Origin: Lachnospiraceae bacterium UBA7182
GTDB taxonomy: Bacteria > Bacillota > Clostridia > Lachnospirales > Lachnospiraceae
NCBI GenBank assembly: GCA_002491115.1
Contig: DKVI01000038.1
Span: 1 to 6,897 of the forward strand
Length of the DNA stretch: 6,897 nt
Direction of reading: 5' to 3'
Below the pieces are notes generated by a model. The model saw only the letters and a program-made list of their open reading frames with translations. It did not search any database and had not been told where the DNA came from. The position numbers were made by a program, and so were the translations under genes. Shown here piece after piece: positions 4,870-6,897 of the stretch. Position 1 is the stretch's first letter. Every line of letters begins with the position of its first letter.

Positions 4870-6006
4870 ATGGAACAAACTTTCTTAACTGGGATTCATA
4901 TCAATAAAATCCGGCATCTGAGCAATATTTATATTCCGTTGTCTGCTGATACCCGCAAAAATTTGATCCTTACAGGAAAAAACGGGAGCGGGAAAACCAG
5001 CGTGCTGGAAAATCTTGCTGACTGCATATTTTATACAGCTGATCCCACAGAAAGGCGCGATGACATAGAACAGGTGACCATTAGCAACCCTGTTTTAGAG
5101 GATATAACCGTTAGCTGTATCTCTGTTAAAAAGCTGGAGGAAAAGTACAGGTCAGGCCAACTGATTTTAGCCTATTTTGAAGACTTACATCGCCTCATAG
5201 TAGATGTCCCGAATAATGTTGCGAAAATAACACCTCACCCATTTTATGATAGATATGACAAGCCATCACGTGAACTAGTAAAATATATGGTCAGCTTAAA
5301 AGCTACTCAAGCTTTTGCAAAGAATGAAAAAATTTCCCAACGTGCTAAAGAAATTGAAGAATGGTTCCAACGCTTTGAGAATATTCTTCGCTTGATTTAC
5401 GATAACAATTCCCTCAAATTGAATTTCGATATTGAGACATTCCAGTTTACCATTGCTATCGACGGTCTGGAACCCTTCGACTTCAACACCATGTCCATGG
5501 GCTATGCGGCAGTCTTTGATATCATCGGCGACCTGATGATGCGTATGGAGTCCCAGCGCCGCTATGATCTGGAGGGCATCGTGCTTATTGACGAGATCGA
5601 AACCCATCTCCATGTGGAGTTGCAAAAGAGAATCGTTCCCATTCTCACAGAGCTATTCCCTAACATTCAGTTCATCATGACCACTCATTCACCCTTTGTC
5701 CTCAACTCCGCGCCGAACGCAGTCGTCTATGACCTCGAAAAGCATATGCTGGTAGAAAACGGTTTGACAAATCTCCCCTACGAAGGTATTGTTGAGGGTT
5801 ATTTTGGCGCTGACCTTCTCTCCCAGGAGCTGCGGGAAAAATTTGAAAAATACCGCAAGCTTGTACAGAAATCTGATTTGACGGATGAGGATTTTGCCGA
5901 AGCCGCTGAGCTGGAAATGTATCTGGACGAGGTTCCTGACTATTTGGCCCTGGGGATTGCCACTGAGTACAGCCGCCTCAAGCTGGAATTCGCCAATAAG
6001 GGGTAG
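4870..6006 (+). CDS. ABC/AAA-type ATPase, PtuA-like (putative Septu anti-phage component)
   Basis: A 378-residue cytoplasmic ATPase of the AAA_15/AAA_21 (OLD/SMC-like ABC) type. Walker A is GKNGSGKT (36-43). A charged, probably helical insertion covers about 85-190. An ABC-signature-like TMSMGYAA is at 207-214, Walker B GIVLIDEIETHLH at 236-248 (Asp241, catalytic Glu242), and the H-loop TTHSPFVLN at 271-279 (His273). A C-terminal helical tail (about 310-370) follows. AGGAGG lies 7 nt upstream of the ATG. The HNH nuclease gene follows after 4 nt. This is the gene order of Septu, in which PtuA is thought to sense and control the nuclease PtuB; no membrane or OLD TOPRIM nuclease domain is visible. 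Base composition changes near residue 198: the 5' half is AT-rich and the 3' half GC-richer. The ATPase class is certain; the defence role rests on the pair. Confidence 0.85.
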   Translation: MEQTFLTGIHINKIRHLSNIYIPLSADTRKNLILTGKNGSGKTSVLENLADCIFYTADPTERRDDIEQVTISNPVLEDITVSCISVKKLEEKYRSGQLILAYFEDLHRLIVDVPNNVAKITPHPFYDRYDKPSRELVKYMVSLKATQAFAKNEKISQRAKEIEEWFQRFENILRLIYDNNSLKLNFDIETFQFTIAIDGLEPFDFNTMSMGYAAVFDIIGDLMMRMESQRRYDLEGIVLIDEIETHLHVELQKRIVPILTELFPNIQFIMTTHSPFVLNSAPNAVVYDLEKHMLVENGLTNLPYEGIVEGYFGADLLSQELREKFEKYRKLVQKSDLTDEDFAEAAELEMYLDEVPDYLALGIATEYSRLKLEFANKG

Positions 6007-6010
6007 CGCC

Positions 6011-6661
6011 ATGATCAAGATAGAAAGAACTCCCACGCCGCCCCCGTCCCTGGCAAGCGAAAAAATGAAAGCAAACGGCAATTATCGGGAATCGGACGTT
6101 ATGCGCCAGCTGGCAGAGGACTTTCATGAAAAGTGCTACCTGTGCGAAATCGACGAACTCCAGAGTATAGAGGTAGAACATCTGTATCCCCACGGAGGCG
6201 ACAAGAATCTGAAATTCGATTGGGACAACCTGTTTCTCAGTTGCGCACACTGCAATTCGGTCAAGAACCAGGGCAAGTACCACGGCGTTATTTTGGACTG
6301 TTGTAAAGTAGATCCAGAGTCCGTTTTGGATCAGCTATTTTTGAATGACCAAGTATCGGTTCAGCCCATTACAGACACGAAAGCCTCTGTTATGACTGCG
6401 AAGCTTTTGACCGAGTGCTTTGAAAAAAGGAATACTGGAATTCGTGTTATGGAATGCCAGACACGCATAAATGCTTTGCGCAAAACCATGAATCTTCTAT
6501 ATAAGACCTTGGAGCAACACAGCAATAACCCGTCAGATCGTACTTTGTACACCCTCCGCAGGATGCTCAGCCGTACATACAAATTCGCTGGTTTTACCCG
6601 CGCCTATGTGCGGAACCATCTGGAAACATATCCCGATCTGGCGGAATATGTCCAGCTGTAG
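6011..6661 (+). CDS. HNH endonuclease, PtuB-like (putative Septu nuclease)
   Basis: A 216-residue HNH nuclease with two zinc-binding pairs, CYLC (42-45) and CAHC (78-81). VEHLYPHG (55-62) has the catalytic-type His57, WDNLFLSCAHCNSVKN (71-86) has Asn73 and the closing His/Asn positions, and a helical C-terminal half follows. The N-terminus, MIKIERTPTPPPSLA, resembles the K-x-x-P-P-x-SL opening of HNH proteins of retron/Septu systems (TIGR02646-like, from memory). The frame is open upstream to 5885, but ATG 6011 is chosen: AAGGGG (5998-6003) lies 7 nt before it, the upstream part would overlap the ATPase gene by about 120 nt, and the homologous N-terminus begins here. It is cotranscribed with the ATPase (4-nt gap) and is the likely DNA- or RNA-cutting effector. 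The target is unknown. Confidence 0.85.
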   Translation: MIKIERTPTPPPSLASEKMKANGNYRESDVMRQLAEDFHEKCYLCEIDELQSIEVEHLYPHGGDKNLKFDWDNLFLSCAHCNSVKNQGKYHGVILDCCKVDPESVLDQLFLNDQVSVQPITDTKASVMTAKLLTECFEKRNTGIRVMECQTRINALRKTMNLLYKTLEQHSNNPSDRTLYTLRRMLSRTYKFAGFTRAYVRNHLETYPDLAEYVQL

Positions 6662-6798
6662 CGGAAAAGAGACGCATACCTGCCTGCTGCCATGGCAGAT
6701 GTGCGCCCTTTTATGATTCGTTTTATTGAATGGTCCACCAGAACCGTAATCCGCTTTCCCCAACAATAGAAGTAAAACTGCCTTTTGCAAATGCTATA

Positions 6799-6897
6799 TT
6801 ACTTGAAACCAGTCTCGCTCAGATCGTTCTCAATCAGGAAAGCAAGTTTTTCCAGATCTTCTTTCTCTGTCTCTCCGTCGCACCGAAGTTCAATCCT
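6799..6897 (-). CDS. C-terminal 32 codons of an unidentified protein (partial)
   Basis: From the right edge, a minus-strand frame encodes RIELRCDGETEKEDLEKLAF and ends LIENDLSETGFK, with a TAA at 6801-6799. The highly charged, helix-like ending and lack of internal stops look like real coding sequence, but 32 residues are too few to name a family. It converges on the HNH gene across about 137 nt, in which I see no gene. That gap holds a 12-bp palindrome CTGCCATGGCAG (6687-6698) but no clear terminator. Confidence 0.45.
   Translation of the reverse strand, partial: RIELRCDGETEKEDLEKLAFLIENDLSETGFK

Noticed and set aside
5885..6010. Longer N-terminus for the HNH protein
   Set aside because: It would overlap the ATPase C-terminal codons by about 120 nt, while ATG 6011 has a well-spaced AAGGGG and the expected family start.
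5689..6081. Minus-strand open frame of 130 codons
   Set aside because: It is antisense to the ATPase/HNH genes, which carry complete motifs; no ribosome binding site or family features support it.
4870..6661. Complete retron (reverse transcriptase plus msr/msd) with ATPase and HNH
   Set aside because: No YxDD-type reverse transcriptase frame occurs on either strand in the window; the stem-loop at 4750-4787 is too short to be called a retron RNA.
6687..6698. Palindrome CTGCCATGGCAG as a terminator for the HNH gene
   Set aside because: A perfect palindrome leaves no loop, the outer pairing is imperfect, and only CCCTTTTA follows, so terminator function is not supported.
1..6897. CRISPR arrays, tRNA or rRNA genes
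   Set aside because: No regularly spaced direct repeats and no tRNA- or rRNA-like sequence were seen on either strand.

Overview
The window looks like chromosomal accessory DNA from a gut-type member of the Clostridia, probably Lachnospiraceae-like. Reasons: strong AGGAGG ribosome binding sites, a Bacillota-style ECF transporter of the MptD/Trep_Strep class, an IS66-family transposase remnant, and small tightly packed genes. The assignment rests on gene content and general style, not on a marker gene.

Layout. Positions 1-3837 carry a minus-strand gene series, transcribed right to left. It begins with a strong promoter (TTGACA-N18-TATACT, 3970-3999). Then come a small heavy-metal-associated (HMA, CxxC) protein (3580-3837), a ZIP metal transporter reduced to its two ends (3390-3575), a complete class I SAM methyltransferase (2688-3368), a second methyltransferase truncated in mid-domain (2156-2686), a small two-helix membrane protein probably missing its N-terminus (1960-2265), and a leucine-carboxyl-methyltransferase/TcmP-type methyltransferase (1065-1934). 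An intrinsic terminator (973-994) closes that unit. A second minus-strand unit follows: the ECF substrate-binding S component (321-926) and the transmembrane component EcfT (1-321, running off the left edge). The ATPase component presumably lies outside. One inverted-repeat motif, roughly GTTAR-N6-YTAAC, occurs in front of both units, which suggests one regulator controls them together.

Positions 4060-4702 hold a terminator and an IS66 transposase pseudogene that has lost its N-terminus and an internal, frame-shifting piece of its catalytic domain. From 4750 onward the strand switches. A stem-loop (4750-4787) and a good promoter (4813-4841) precede a two-gene plus-strand operon: an ABC/AAA-type ATPase (4870-6006) and an HNH endonuclease (6011-6661) separated by 4 nt. 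This pair has the composition of the PtuA/PtuB (Septu) anti-phage system, which is also the effector pair of type I-A retrons. No reverse transcriptase is visible. The right edge holds the last 32 codons of an unidentified minus-strand gene (6799-6897).

How the genes may work together. The left half reads as a metal- or metal-complex-related uptake and modification locus (HMA protein, ZIP remnant, several methyltransferases, ECF importer) undergoing decay. Three neighbouring genes share the same kind of damage: ends kept and the middle lost. The right half is a probable defence module beside insertion-sequence debris, with a sharp change in base composition in the middle of the ATPase gene.
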